Positions 36,891 through 46,912 of a DNA stretch of 46,912 bases are shown piece by piece. This DNA comes from Nephromyces sp. MM_2019. Taxonomy: Eukaryota > Apicomplexa > Aconoidasida > Nephromycida. The stretch is taken from NCBI GenBank assembly GCA_015657535.1, contig JADHZB010001127.1:3836-50747 (forward strand), written 5' to 3'. How positions within the stretch are numbered: the stretch's first letter is position 1; each line of letters opens with the position of its first letter. The notes beneath the pieces are model-generated. The model was not told where the DNA came from and searched no databases. It was given only the letters and a program-made list of their open reading frames with translations. Position numbers and translations under genes: made by a program.

Positions 36891-37937
36891 TAGTCTTCGA
36901 TGGAGGACAGGTATTTATTTTTGCTACCTAGAGCCTTTAGAGCTGCAGTCGTTTGAAGCCCGGCGGATTTTGCAACAGCTTATACTTTCGGACAGGCACT
37001 CACTGCTTCTTAGCGTACCGCAATAACTGTACCGTAGAGGATCTAGCACGTACTGAAAAAGCATAATATTACTTAACCCTATCGTTACAATAAGTAATAG
37101 AGGGTATTTTCAATTGGTTTATCTTAAGATGCCACGCGCTTACTCTAATTTGAATGAACCACACTTTCTCAATTTTCTATTAAGGGGCGTATAAATTTTT
37201 TGAACCGAATTTTCTAAAGCGAAAATTAGGCTTCTTAGCAACCGTTGAAATTTTTTTTTGTAATTTCACTTCTATTTCGGAATATACCAAAATACTCGAG
37301 CATTCACTAAAAAAGCTGCAGTAATATGAAGACTGTAGCGTTTTGATTAGTCTGAATGATTTTGAATTGAAGTGGCTCCCATTTTAACTGCGAGTCGCGC
37401 CTGGGGAATTGCAAAACTTTTGTCATCACGAGAATGCGGAAAGTTACGCCTACTATGCTTCAGTTTTGGGGAAAAACACAAATTCGAAGTTACTGCGCTG
37501 CTTAATGCGGTCTCTATTTGTTAGCGTTGGGACCTACTGATGAATAGAGTTCAATGATATATAGCGCTCGAATTGCGTTGAACTTTATTTTGTCGCGAAG
37601 CTATGCGCTTAGCTCCCTCGTCAAATTGCCGCTATAATTATGAGTGCAAAAAGGATTTTTAATTTGTAAATCGTGTGTTGAGATGAAAAATTTTCTTGCT
37701 GAGTAAAATTCTGTACTCAATACCGATTAACACTTGGTTGTGTTGAAATATTTTCAGAGTCAGCACAGTGTCTTTAGGGGTATGTACACGTCATTACCGT
37801 TCGAAATCAAGCGTAGACATGTAGCCATGCTGTATGATAACAAGCATAACTGTTCTGCAAGGATTCTTTCTGAGCTTTGGTAGCCCCTTTACAATCTTGA
37901 GTTAGTAAAAAATTGTGGCTATTTAAGATTAATCATT
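36891..37937. other. Intergenic region, nothing recognised
   Basis: About 1 kb lies between the kinase stop and the coiled-coil gene start, both on the plus strand. No exon, repeat or RNA gene was evident. Confidence 0.5.
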
Positions 37938-40900
37938 ATGAAAGTCACCGGGAACACTCTAGAGGATATGCATTGCGGAATCCAGAATGAGACCGATACT
38001 AGTTTCCAAGATTATGGATTAGCGCAACGAAGAGAAGCGTATCATAATTCCAACTCCATCAATGTGCAGAGTGGCATTTTGCCGCTGCTCAAATATGGGC
38101 AGGATCTCATAGAGAAAAGTAAGCCTTTTAGATATCTTCGCTATGAACTGTGGAAATGATGGCGAACTGCTGCAGCGCGTAACGCGGAGGAAAAAATAAA
38201 ACACCGTCGTCGTGCAATAACTTGTGATGGAGACGTCAGCAAAGCATTGCTTATCGAATTCAAAAATGAGGTGCAAGAAGCAGTGAAGTTAACCGAAGTC
38301 GCAAAAAGGGCTGCAATTCAGTGGCAGGGAGCGCTAAGGGGTTACGAGAAACGACGGTCGTGCTTAGACAATTATCGCTTGTCGTTTCTTAGAATTTTTA
38401 GCTTCCTGGGTAGCAAGGAGGCAAAGCTTGAGGAAGTTTTAGCCAATTTAGACGCGAGGAAATCTAGTAGCCTAGTATCGCTGAATTCAGTAAAATTTTC
38501 TGTTGACGAGGTGCGCGCTCTATTTAAAATATTACAGCTCCAACCTAGCGTGTGAATTCTGTTATAATAGTTGCAAGCGGCCGTATCCGAGGCGGAAAAG
38601 ACGAGGATAGAGCTTGGCGATTCCTTAAAGCAGCTTGATGAAAGTTTACGGTCTAAAGTAGCTCAGGTACTACTATTTCGTTAGAGTGCTATAAAATATA
38701 TTTCAGAAGGCTATTTCAGGCTGAAAACTTATTTGCAACTTACGAGGCACGTGTGGCATCTCAGAAAAGCTGCTTTGCTAAATCGGATCACTTTTTGTCT
38801 GACTTCACGACTGATATCACGAACTCTTGGGATCACTTTAGTTCTTTACGGAATAAGCTAGAATCAATCGTAAGACATTATAGAATACTACCGAAAAAAT
38901 GTGGATGGATAGGCGCATGGAATGCAGGACAACCGCAAGGAGAAGGAGATTTCAGCTCTTAGATTATCATCTGGAGATAACAAAGAAGTTTCCGAGAGCA
39001 TTCAACGATATAAGAAGAAAATACTCGGAAAGAGCAAGAATTTAGAGCTGCAAAATTTACTAGATGCACAGGAAAGCTGGGAAAAAAACCAGGCCAAGGA
39101 GATTCGGAATAAACTTAACACTTTAGATTACCTCGATAAGGTTATGAAACAAGAATATTATTGATTACATGTTCCCTTAAGTCTTTGCAGTGGGAAATTA
39201 TCTGATGTGCAGACGTCGATAGCGCTTGCGGAGCAAAAAACCGAAATATATGTCAAAAGAGAAATTATGGTCCGCGAAAGAGACAGCACACGCGCCGAGG
39301 TAAATTGGTTTACCAACATAAAAAAACTTTCAGCAAACGATGATATCATGTAGATGCTGGTGCTGACAACGCGCTCCGAAACGATCATCAAGTAAGATAA
39401 CTCACATCAACATACCTGGAATTCTGCATTGCTTTATGCTTTTTCAGTGATAAACTGCACCTAGCGAAGGAGAATACCGAAAAAGAATCTGCTATAACAA
39501 GAGTGTCATTAGAGCTTGACACCCAGGAAAAAATTCGTCTTTTGACTCTAGAAGCGCTAGCACAAAGCATGAATAACTTAGAAACCGTAAAGACGAGGAT
39601 ATCAAAAATGGTAGACCCAGTTGTCAGCATTGTCAGTGCTTTCGTGTTAATAATTGGATCTATAGGCTGCCTCAAGCTGTCCAGAAAAACTACCTCTTGA
39701 CTACGATCCCTTTGGTGAAGTAAAAAGTACCGAAGAAGACGCTGTTTTTCAAGCTATGCAATCAAAATGCACAGGGCTCAAAATGATGGTACCCACGGAT
39801 ACTCTAGACTATTCTTTATTGGATACAAAAGTCTTTGCTCGTTGGTTAGGCTGAGGATTTATCGACTACTTATAGTATAAGACAAGCTAACGTGGAAAAC
39901 ATATTATCCGAATGTAAAACAGCAGCAACAGGTACAGCTTTGAACATAAGAAGAGTATTCGCTTACTCATACTCATATGAATATGCTCCAGAAAAGGATC
40001 ATAAGGTTGTCATGCTATCACAAATGAAAGCAGCGCTCGCTGGCTACAGGGAAACTAACGACAGGCAAGTTGAAATGGAGGAAAGGTGAAACTTTTTGAG
40101 GTTCCAGATGTCATTGCTATGCAGTCAGGCACAACTTATGAGAGAGTCAGAAAACAGGTTGCAGGAACTCAAGGAAAACTTTTGGCACAAACAGGCTTAT
40201 TTGAATGGCTTAACTTCACGCCTTCATCAAATGGAAGTATGAAAAAAATAGCGCCAAACTTAGATGCACTGCATCTATTAACTATGCCACCTCAAACTAC
40301 AGGATTCTAAGAGAAACTATGTTGCCGAGAGCGAGGCCAAAATTCAGGCCCTTAAAGGTGGAATCTGTTGAAGTTATACACAAATTCAATAGCGTTGTTG
40401 AGCTTAAACTATAAAATGTGTTGCAGACGCATTTGATGAAAATATGAGGAATCTAGATGACCCTAAGTTTTCCGGCTTAGAAACTGAGGTAATGGAATAT
40501 ATATTTTGTACACAGTGATTAGGGCCATAACACTTGGCTAGATATTTTTTCAGATGACACTTTATAAGCAGTCTATGGAAGCGCCATTGCAATCTCTGGG
40601 ATCCCTGCATGAAGAAAGGCTTCAGATCTACCGCGCCGAGCATGATGAATCGGTAAGTAACTAACTTTTGTTACCACAAAAAAATTAAATGACGTTGCCG
40701 CTTTCCAGGAAGCTAGGGATTGTAAAAAGCATAGAGCTTCAATGGAGAAAATATTTAAAAAAATCGACGTACTTCTAGCGCGTCTCAAACAAGGTATCTA
40801 GTGCTAATCAAACATAGCAGTAGAATATATCCAAAGAGAGCCTTTTTTTTCATTTTCAAATTGCAAGCTGATACAGTAGTACGATAAACTGTTTCAGAGG

Positions 40901-41097
40901 AGCGAAAACAAGCTGCTTATCACGAAGTAAGAACAGGCTTGGTTTGTAGAAACGATGAAGTATGGTACGAAAACGAAAGTACCATTAGCTGTGAACTTTA
41001 ATCTCATGTATGGCAGTCTCGGTTTTCGTTAGGCCAAAGCTCGGGGTTGCCAAAAGATACACAGGATCTCATCGAATTTGCTGCGCATCTCCGCTAA
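37938..41097 (+). CDS. Unrecognised coiled-coil protein, 17 small exons, about 714 aa
   Basis: A fully phase-consistent chain was built: 37938-38118, 38176-38510, 38571-38666, 38720-38869, 38928-39140, 39213-39299, 39354-39391, 39448-39610, 39666-39788, 39850-40085, 40125-40236, 40303-40357, 40427-40488, 40554-40652, 40709-40793, 40898-40926 and 41017-41097 (TAA). Introns are mostly 39-105 nt with good donors (GTAAGC, GTAAGT, GTAATG). The protein is rich in Glu, Lys, Leu, Ala, Ser and Gln and looks helical through most of its length, e.g. AAVSEAEKTRIELGDSLKQL, LRSKVAQ and RLQELKENFWHKQAYLNGL. No catalytic motif or membrane span is seen. The C-terminus is uncertain: reading through the last donor instead gives a stop at 40999-41001. 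A cytoskeletal or structural role is only a guess from composition. Confidence 0.7.
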
Positions 41098-42861
41098 TGA
41101 AAAACGAGAAAAAAAAATTAGAAGACAACTATTCCATTGAGAAGTTGTGCGTTATCAAGGCTAAGATAGATCGAAGCGATAGTCACCATTATAAAGTTCT
41201 TCAGGGGGGAGAGGCTCCAAGGTACCCCATGCAGGCATTCCTCGCAGTTGCAATGGCCCGTCAATCAAGTTTGGAAAATTGGATATATTCCCTAGTAAAA
41301 ATATATCTTTATTTTACTTACGCTAATTTTAGAAAATTGCAAAAAATCCACTTATGCGGGTACGATTATTAAATTTATTTTGAACATAACCTGCCAATTT
41401 TCCAGTGCCAATGTTACTTATGTTGGCAGAGCATTAGCTTCAACGAGAAAGGAAAAATAGGGGATATCCTCCAGCGCATAGGTGCCAAGAATCATGAGTA
41501 CCAGAATATCCCCATAGGTTCACCCACTGAAAGCCTTGATCTCTTCTCGTAGTTGTTTTTTTTAAGTATACCATTGGACAGAAAATATCGACGTATAGTG
41601 CACTTTGCTAGTGAGGGATTCTCAATACTAACGATCGCATTTAGAAATGCCTTTGAGCAACTATAAACACGCGTAACATTTCGTCAATTTAGGAAAAACT
41701 CTCTTTGAAATGTATATATCATGCCTCAGGAAAAAAATTTTAGGTCTTCCGTTTTCAAATTGATAATCTGAGTAGGCGCAAGACAATGCTAATTTTTAGG
41801 TGCACACACTAGAGGATATTAATATATAGCATGCAAGCAATGACATGTGCAATGCTGAACTTATGGTGCTGTATTTCTGTGCGCAGCCACTCTAATGACT
41901 AACCAAATTTGTTGGTATATCATCCAGTATGATTCACAGGGTCTATATGTACCTAGTAAGGATGCTCAATTTCCTGATTGGGAACTGCAATATGTGGCTT
42001 AAAACTCTAGCAACTGATTTTTCTGTTTGGCTGACAAAAATTTACACATTATGTTGGGAAATTACCTTTTCCACGAGCAACATATCGCGAAATGACATTC
42101 TTTTCTTTATTAAATGTTTCTCGTTCCATAACAGGCTCATTTAGTAGGCCCACTTCCAACAAAAATCGATCGTAGTGCGCAAGGTATCTTGTAACATCAC
42201 ATCGTACAGCAATCCAAAGTGGTGCCGTGCGTGGAATTCAATCAAAGAATGACTTGCCACGTCCTCACCTTTGGCAGGAAGATTATGACGTACTTAGCAT
42301 AGTACTTCGTAGTAGCCATGAAACACCGTCGCTACCCTGTAAAATTTGATCTGAATGTATTTGGCACAAGCGGAGCTGCAGTACTGAAATAATAAACTTA
42401 GTGTGCTTTAGTTTGGTTGTCGTACATTCTAAATTCTCAACAATGATTGTAAATTTCTTTAACTATACCTGATTATTCAGATGAGCGCTACCACTGGTAA
42501 GAATTTCGTTTTCATTGCTGTCGCGTACTGATATATAGCAAATTGGTTATGCAAAAGAGACGATATCATACCGGGATTCAATATCGCGGTCATACTAAAG
42601 ATTTATCCGGGCAAGCTTGCACTTAGGCATCTTCTTCGATTAGCTCTAAAAAACTATTCTAATGATGAGCTATCCAATGATATACCGTGACGTTACTGTA
42701 GTTAAATATATGCAGTGTCGACAATGTGCTCGGCTTATAAATATGCTGAATATTTCAGTCGTCGCATCTTGCTTTTAAAGGATGAAGCGAGAAAGAGGAA
42801 ATATATGCTAGCAGGTACGAGTGGCCGAATTTTAGCTGCTTTTATACCCCGTCTTGAATGA
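41010..42861 (+). CDS. Unresolved multi-exon gene (or two genes), product unknown
   Basis: From ATG 41010 (MAVSVFVRPKLG) an open frame runs to 41294 and ends LENWIYSL before GTAAAA. It joins in phase to 41406-41548 (contains GKIGDILQRIGAKNHEYQN) and, over an 18-nt GT-AG gap, to 41567 onward (IPLDRKYRRIVHFASEGF). A second chain joins in phase: 41928-41993 (YDSQGLYVPSKDAQFPDWEL), 42135-42183 (HLVGPLPTKIDRSAQ) and 42210-42330 (SKNDLPRPHLWQEDYDVL). A third, 42481-42496, 42539-42686 and 42759-42861 (TGA), could stand alone as an 88-aa protein beginning MSATTANW and ending LAAFIPRLE. How the chains connect is not settled. ATG 41010 lies inside the last intron of the coiled-coil model, so the two gene models compete here. 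Confidence 0.4.
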
Positions 42862-42972
42862 TGATTTAGGAAGTAATTCAAGCACTCTTTATTCAGCGTA
42901 GAATTATTGCGATGGCGAATGTACAAACCTCAGGCTTATTTTGCCTAATGTGTTCCGGATGATAAACTGCAG

Positions 42973-43356
42973 AGTTTATTGATGAGGGCAGCTAGGGCAC
43001 TGTACCTTCGCACTACAGTAGTCAGTCAGACACTGAAAGTGACTGCTGAGACTGGTGTAATAGAGTCCCATGTATGAGCGATTGAACTACAGCACATATA
43101 TGGTTACGGGAGAGGTTTTTTTGATGGTTTTCCAGGAACAAGCGCGAGAATTTGCAGTGGTAATAACATGTCAAGATTCTTACCCTGAGCAGCCTAATTT
43201 CGTGGCACTGCAGTGATTAACATAGGTACACATAGCAGTGACACATCAACAGAGTTATTGGGGACGTTCGAAGCGCCGATGCTTTTGCATACGCGATTAC
43301 AGCGCGGAGCTCTGCACCGAGATGACTATAAAACATGGATGCTCAAACCGAGATAA
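42973..43356 (+). CDS. Further exon-like segments, product unknown
   Basis: 42973-43071 and 43136-43216 join in phase 0 (donor CAT|GTATGA, acceptor TTCCAG|GAA). They give a 59-residue segment starting SLLMRAARALYLRTTVVSQT and ending DSYPEQPNFVALQ before TGA. Another plus frame at 43213-43356 includes TFEAPMLLHTRLQRGAL and ends WMLKPR before TAA. These may be 3' exons of the preceding gene. The YPEQP element is reminiscent of the proline-rich turn in RWD-type folds, but this is far too weak to name a family. Confidence 0.35.
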
Positions 43357-43658
43357 TTGTGGAGTCGACAGCGAATCATTAGCTCGAGCCAATATCTCAG
43401 TGGTGAAAACAATACACACCATAAATTTGGTTGTATACTCATCTTTCCACTGCTGCTACTCGATAAAATAGCTCTTCATGCATTGGTTACAAGTCATTAA
43501 TATTCCTGTTTTGTTCCACATTTTGATTCATTGTGAGAGAATATTATGAGATGAACGACTGGAATTTCAATTGTATACTGCCACAGTGAAGTGGATCAAG
43601 CGACTTTCAGCACCAGCAAAGTGTTGTATCGCATCCAGTGGCTTCATCAATAAGGAAA
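43357..43658. other. Spacer upstream of the TBP-like gene
   Basis: No exon with good splice sites was seen. This should contain the promoter of the TBP-like gene. Confidence 0.4.
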
Positions 43659-45231
43659 ATGTCTCTCGTGGAAGCGGATTCGGGAGAAAATTTCACGACG
43701 AAACCGGCTGCAACATGTGCATCCCAGCATCCTAGCTGGTTGACACTTTCTAAGGTTAAGTTCGTGTCCGAAAGCTTCACTGCAAACCGTTACGATGTCT
43801 TCAAAAATTTTTTGCGCAAAAATACGGAGAACTATGTGTTTATACCTCAAAAGGTGAGATCACTTTTCTTTGATTTATTTTGACGGTTTTTGTTGCTCAT
43901 AAAAATGGGAAATTGTGAAATTACAGAATTGTATCGTAATGCCTGGTCCCAAGCGAAATAAAAATGAAAATCCTCCCGGATTAGTAATCGCTTACAATAG
44001 TGGTACGTTGAATTTGACCTCATTATTGCCATCTTTATGTTCACGGTATACTTCAATATATTGCAAGAAGTTTTTTGATATTCGTCTCAACTCTTATGAA
44101 TACCTTTTGGTGAGCATTGCATGACCTGCAGAGGGCTAAATAAATGCGGTCCCTCCTCCAAGGCTGTTTCTACTTAGCATATTATCCTGCAAGTTATTTT
44201 TGGGAATCCCTTAGAATATATCTGTTAAGGATTATAACATCCTTTTGCTTTGGATGCAGGATATATAATTAGTATAGGAGGCAGAGAGGAAGCAGTAGGA
44301 ATTGACTCATGCGACTGCTCGGTACCTTATTCTGACTGGATTCGAAAAAAATTTCGCTCTCACGCTTGTGAGCCCACATGCAAAACTACTGGGGACACAA
44401 ATATCTTGAATGTTCTCGGCCGCTTTGATTTTCCAAAGCAACAAGAAGTGTACCTTGAAGAACTCTATGACTTCCTAATAACTAATTTCCCTGATTGGAA
44501 GGTAGTTTACGATCCTGAGCTAGTACCTTGCATGGCAATATGCAGATTTTGGGGTAAGCTTTTTAAACTGTTTGTTGGATAAGACTTAGATTGAAGAGAA
44601 AACGATATAAATGTTCTTGATTATACCCTTTTTAGGAGGGAGGCCATTTGTCAAAAGTGATATATCAGAATCTACCTCAGCAGCTGACGACGATGTCTTC
44701 TGCAGCACTTTTGACACAGATTACGATAGAGCTGCTTCCACAGGTTCCAAATTTAGGTCATCCGGAGTTGAAAATTTGAAAGAGAACAATTTCACTTCAC
44801 CCAGCTTGTTGCTACCTATATTGGATGGTCATTATTACGTCTGGCCAGGTAAATGTTCGTTACTAGTTAATTTTCTTAATGTTGGGTTACTTTTTTGTGA
44901 TGGCTTTATCATATTTTACGTTGAATATCATGAAACATACGTTTTTGTACATATATATGATCCTTAGATTTTAGCAGCTAAAATTATCGCTAAGTTTTCG
45001 CTCATCCCAGGAGAAGATATGCTTAATGAGTTCCGCGAACGGGAAGCTCTTTTGGCCAGGGATGAGTCAAACCACAACTTTCTTAAATGCACCATGATAA
45101 TTGGCATGAAGCATATTGTTGTACACAAGGCCAAAACCAAGGAAGACGTACAGCGTGCAATAAATGAAATTTACCCTATATTACAGGCATTTATTGGTAC
45201 ATGCGAGCAGCGATGCTCACGCTACGTCTGA
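43659..45231 (+). CDS. Divergent TATA-binding-protein-like factor with a large internal insertion, 5 exons, 332 aa
   Basis: TBP and its relatives bind promoter DNA with two copies of one fold to start transcription. Exons 43659-43853, 43927-44002, 44260-44553, 44636-44848 and 45011-45231 (TGA) join in phase. The second half of the second repeat is clearest: MIIGMKHIVVHKAKTKEDVQ then NEIYPILQAF matches the TBP pattern LIFVSGKxVxTGAK...ENIYPILxxF. VVYDPELVPCMAICRF matches YEPELFPGLIYRM, and NVLGRFDFP matches NIVGSCDVKFP. The first repeat is weaker (GLVIAYNSGYIISIGG). About 95 acidic and Ser-rich residues (roughly 189-282) are inserted between the two halves of the second repeat, where ordinary TBP has a few. 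An alternative donor at 44109 would give a different exon 2, but its phase does not fit. TBP proper, TRF or an unrelated TBP-fold protein are all possible. Confidence 0.7.
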
Positions 45232-46912
45232 TCATTATAGTTTTCGAGAACCACCGTATAGGCAGACGTGCGCCGGTGGTCAATATTTTCTCGTGCGTGA
45301 CGAATTGCAGAGTTTTTTTTGTCGAATTAGCAAATTAGCCAAATAACTCAGATTTCTTAAGTTATATATTTGAATTACGCCTGCATGCTACTTCTTGTGC
45401 GTTTACCAGGCCCGTGGAAAGATGGCAACTATACCTCAAGGAGGTGTTTGCAAAGTTATTGTGATGTTTTAGATGCTGGAATAATTAGGAAGGCTCTTAC
45501 TAGATGATAGGGGATTAGGGTGGCAGTAAAAGATCACCCCTGTGGACCATGCCTTACCTGAAGGTAGCTTTCACAACACAGGTGGCGCAATCATTCTAAC
45601 CGATACTTACACACGACTCACTGGGTACTAGTAGTGATATAACGTATCTCTTTGTTAATGAGGCTATTACGCAGGAATACCCACAGACCGTCATCCATCG
45701 GCAGTACCTTGCATCAGACATATCAGTGCTTTAAGGTGATCCAAGAGGCTACCAAAGAATCTACCGGCTTAAAATTTTCTTTTCCCCGCCTCTCTGAGGG
45801 CAGTTTATGCGAATATGTGCGCTTCAATTCTAATATCGCCTATTAATTTCGTGCAGTCCACTAGGTAACTGCTCATTCGTAAGCTTGCCTTGATCCCTAG
45901 AGTTTCGCTGTGGCATACCATCACAATTTAGCGTTAGTTTCTTTTACTTGGCTGCTGTTCCCGTTCCTGTTTTATAACAATAGCGAAACTGTTGTAGGAG
46001 AGAGTTCAGCCACAGCGGAGAGGGTGCGCCCCTAGCGTTGCCTCTGGTGCCGATTCAGTCCTAGCGCTTTTCTGAAGCTCTCCATCGCGCAGCCCTGCCC
46101 TTGCCAAACTACTGGTAGCTTTCAAATCTGACAGGGTCAGGTTTCCAAGGTTAAGGCAGTGAATTAGTAGCGTAGAAGTGCCGAGGCAGCAACGGCGAAA
46201 AATTCAAGAAAATATTCACGTTCTCGCCATTAGTTTTGGAAAGGTTGCTCCCAAGGGATAAGACTTCCATAATTCGAGCGCACTGAAACAACTGCCGGGA
46301 AACAGTTCGTAGCAGCAAAATATTCTATATTACCAAAAAGCTAGTTCGATATGACAATACAGTATTAAGAAACAAATAGTAGGGCAGGGATGTCGTGAGC
46401 TAAGTAAACTTCAGGCTGCGAAAGTCATTAGCGGCATTACCGTGAAGCGCACACGCACTTCGAGCTTCGCCTTGGCGCCCACCATTCCACATCCTTTGCT
46501 TTACTGTGGGAATGGTCAGTCCGGAGCGACAGAGTCCAGCCTAGATAGCACAATCAAAGCATTGTGATCCTACACTAAGGAGCAACCCCACCAAGGCACC
46601 CAAATAAAAAATATGGCTTGGCTCCCTCAACAATTGTCCATGAGCTCAGCGGAGTTGGTTAAAAAATAACCAGCCCCAATACTCCAGCATCGCAACATAT
46701 TCACAAAAAAAAGCCAACTATTAACAGCGCAACAGTTCAGGGTAACATCAAAAAAGCATTTTCCTGCAAGTACGGCAAGCAGAGACCTGACCGCAGCAGC
46801 AAGAATAGCATGCTAAGGAAGGTGAAACACCATCGTGATTGCACGCAGTAACAATTTCACAAGAAAAAGTTAGTAACCTTACTCCTGCACACTCAAGTAG
46901 CAGCACACCATT
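45232..46912. other. No convincing gene; composition shifts toward higher GC after about 46 kb
   Basis: A plus-strand exon-like frame at about 45412-45506 (contains YCDVLDAGIIRKAL, stop TGA) follows an acceptor-like TTTACCAG, and a minus-strand open frame of about 60 codons covers about 46010-46205. Neither has a recognisable motif or splice partner inside the window. A gene continuing beyond the right edge cannot be excluded. Confidence 0.4.

Noticed and set aside
39503..39700. Apparent transmembrane segment (VVSIVSAFVLIIGSIG) at the end of a coiled-coil exon
   Set aside because: It lies after a good donor (ATG|GTAGAC at 39610/39611) and is intron read-through. The next exon begins in phase at 39666.
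44003..44124. Continuation of TBP-like exon 2 to a donor at 44109
   Set aside because: That donor is in phase 0 while the next exon needs phase 1. The donor at 44002/44003 (GTACGT) fits and restores the TBP-like strand pattern.
1..46912. tRNA, rRNA, CRISPR, insertion sequence or retroelement
   Set aside because: Scanning by eye found no cloverleaf with a GTTCRA box, no rRNA-like block, no spacer array, and no reverse transcriptase or transposase motif.

Overview
The window is nuclear DNA from an intron-rich protist. Genes are split by GT-AG introns and use the standard code (TAA, TGA and TAG all serve as stops), and no operons, rRNA, tRNA or CRISPR were seen. Two or more kinds of evidence point to a flagellated or apical-complex-bearing lineage, with an alveolate (apicomplexan-like) the best guess: an ERK7/MAPK15-type kinase, a tubulin tyrosine ligase-like enzyme, and a very divergent TATA-binding-protein fold. 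A clear PEX10 shows peroxisome biogenesis. Genus cannot be assigned from sequence alone.

Layout. 1-10.2 kb is repeat-rich and almost gene-free: CA/CG microsatellites, a 42-bp minisatellite (661-885), a polypurine minisatellite (2367-2695) and other tandem arrays. 10.25-10.70 kb holds a small two-exon hypothetical gene. 11.03-18.27 kb is one phosphatidylinositol synthase gene of 9 short exons in introns of up to 2 kb, one of which contains a 50-N assembly gap. 18.80-24.40 kb (minus) is a TTLL enzyme with a long C-terminal extension. 26.23-28.02 kb (minus) is PEX10. 28.15-32.51 kb (plus) holds an unresolved gene or genes, including a membrane protein with apparently tiny introns. 32.99-36.89 kb (plus) is the ERK7-like kinase in 11 exons. 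37.94-41.10 kb (plus) is a 17-exon coiled-coil protein. 41.0-43.4 kb (plus) has further unresolved protein-coding exons. 43.66-45.23 kb (plus) is the TBP-like gene. The last 1.7 kb shows no convincing gene.

The genes were assembled by hand by joining exons whose reading phases agree across GT-AG junctions. PIS, ERK7, PEX10, the TBP-like gene and the coiled-coil gene each give one phase-consistent chain; the TTLL gene does too, apart from uncertainty in two internal junctions. Functionally, ERK7 and TTLL both act on cilia or other microtubule structures, PIS supplies phosphoinositide precursors, PEX10 acts in peroxisomal import, and the TBP-like factor in transcription initiation. There is no sign that they are co-regulated. 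A striking property is intron size: kb-scale in PIS, 70-440 nt in ERK7, about 40-105 nt in the coiled-coil gene, and possibly 15-30 nt in parts of 31.5-32.5 kb and 41.5-42.2 kb.
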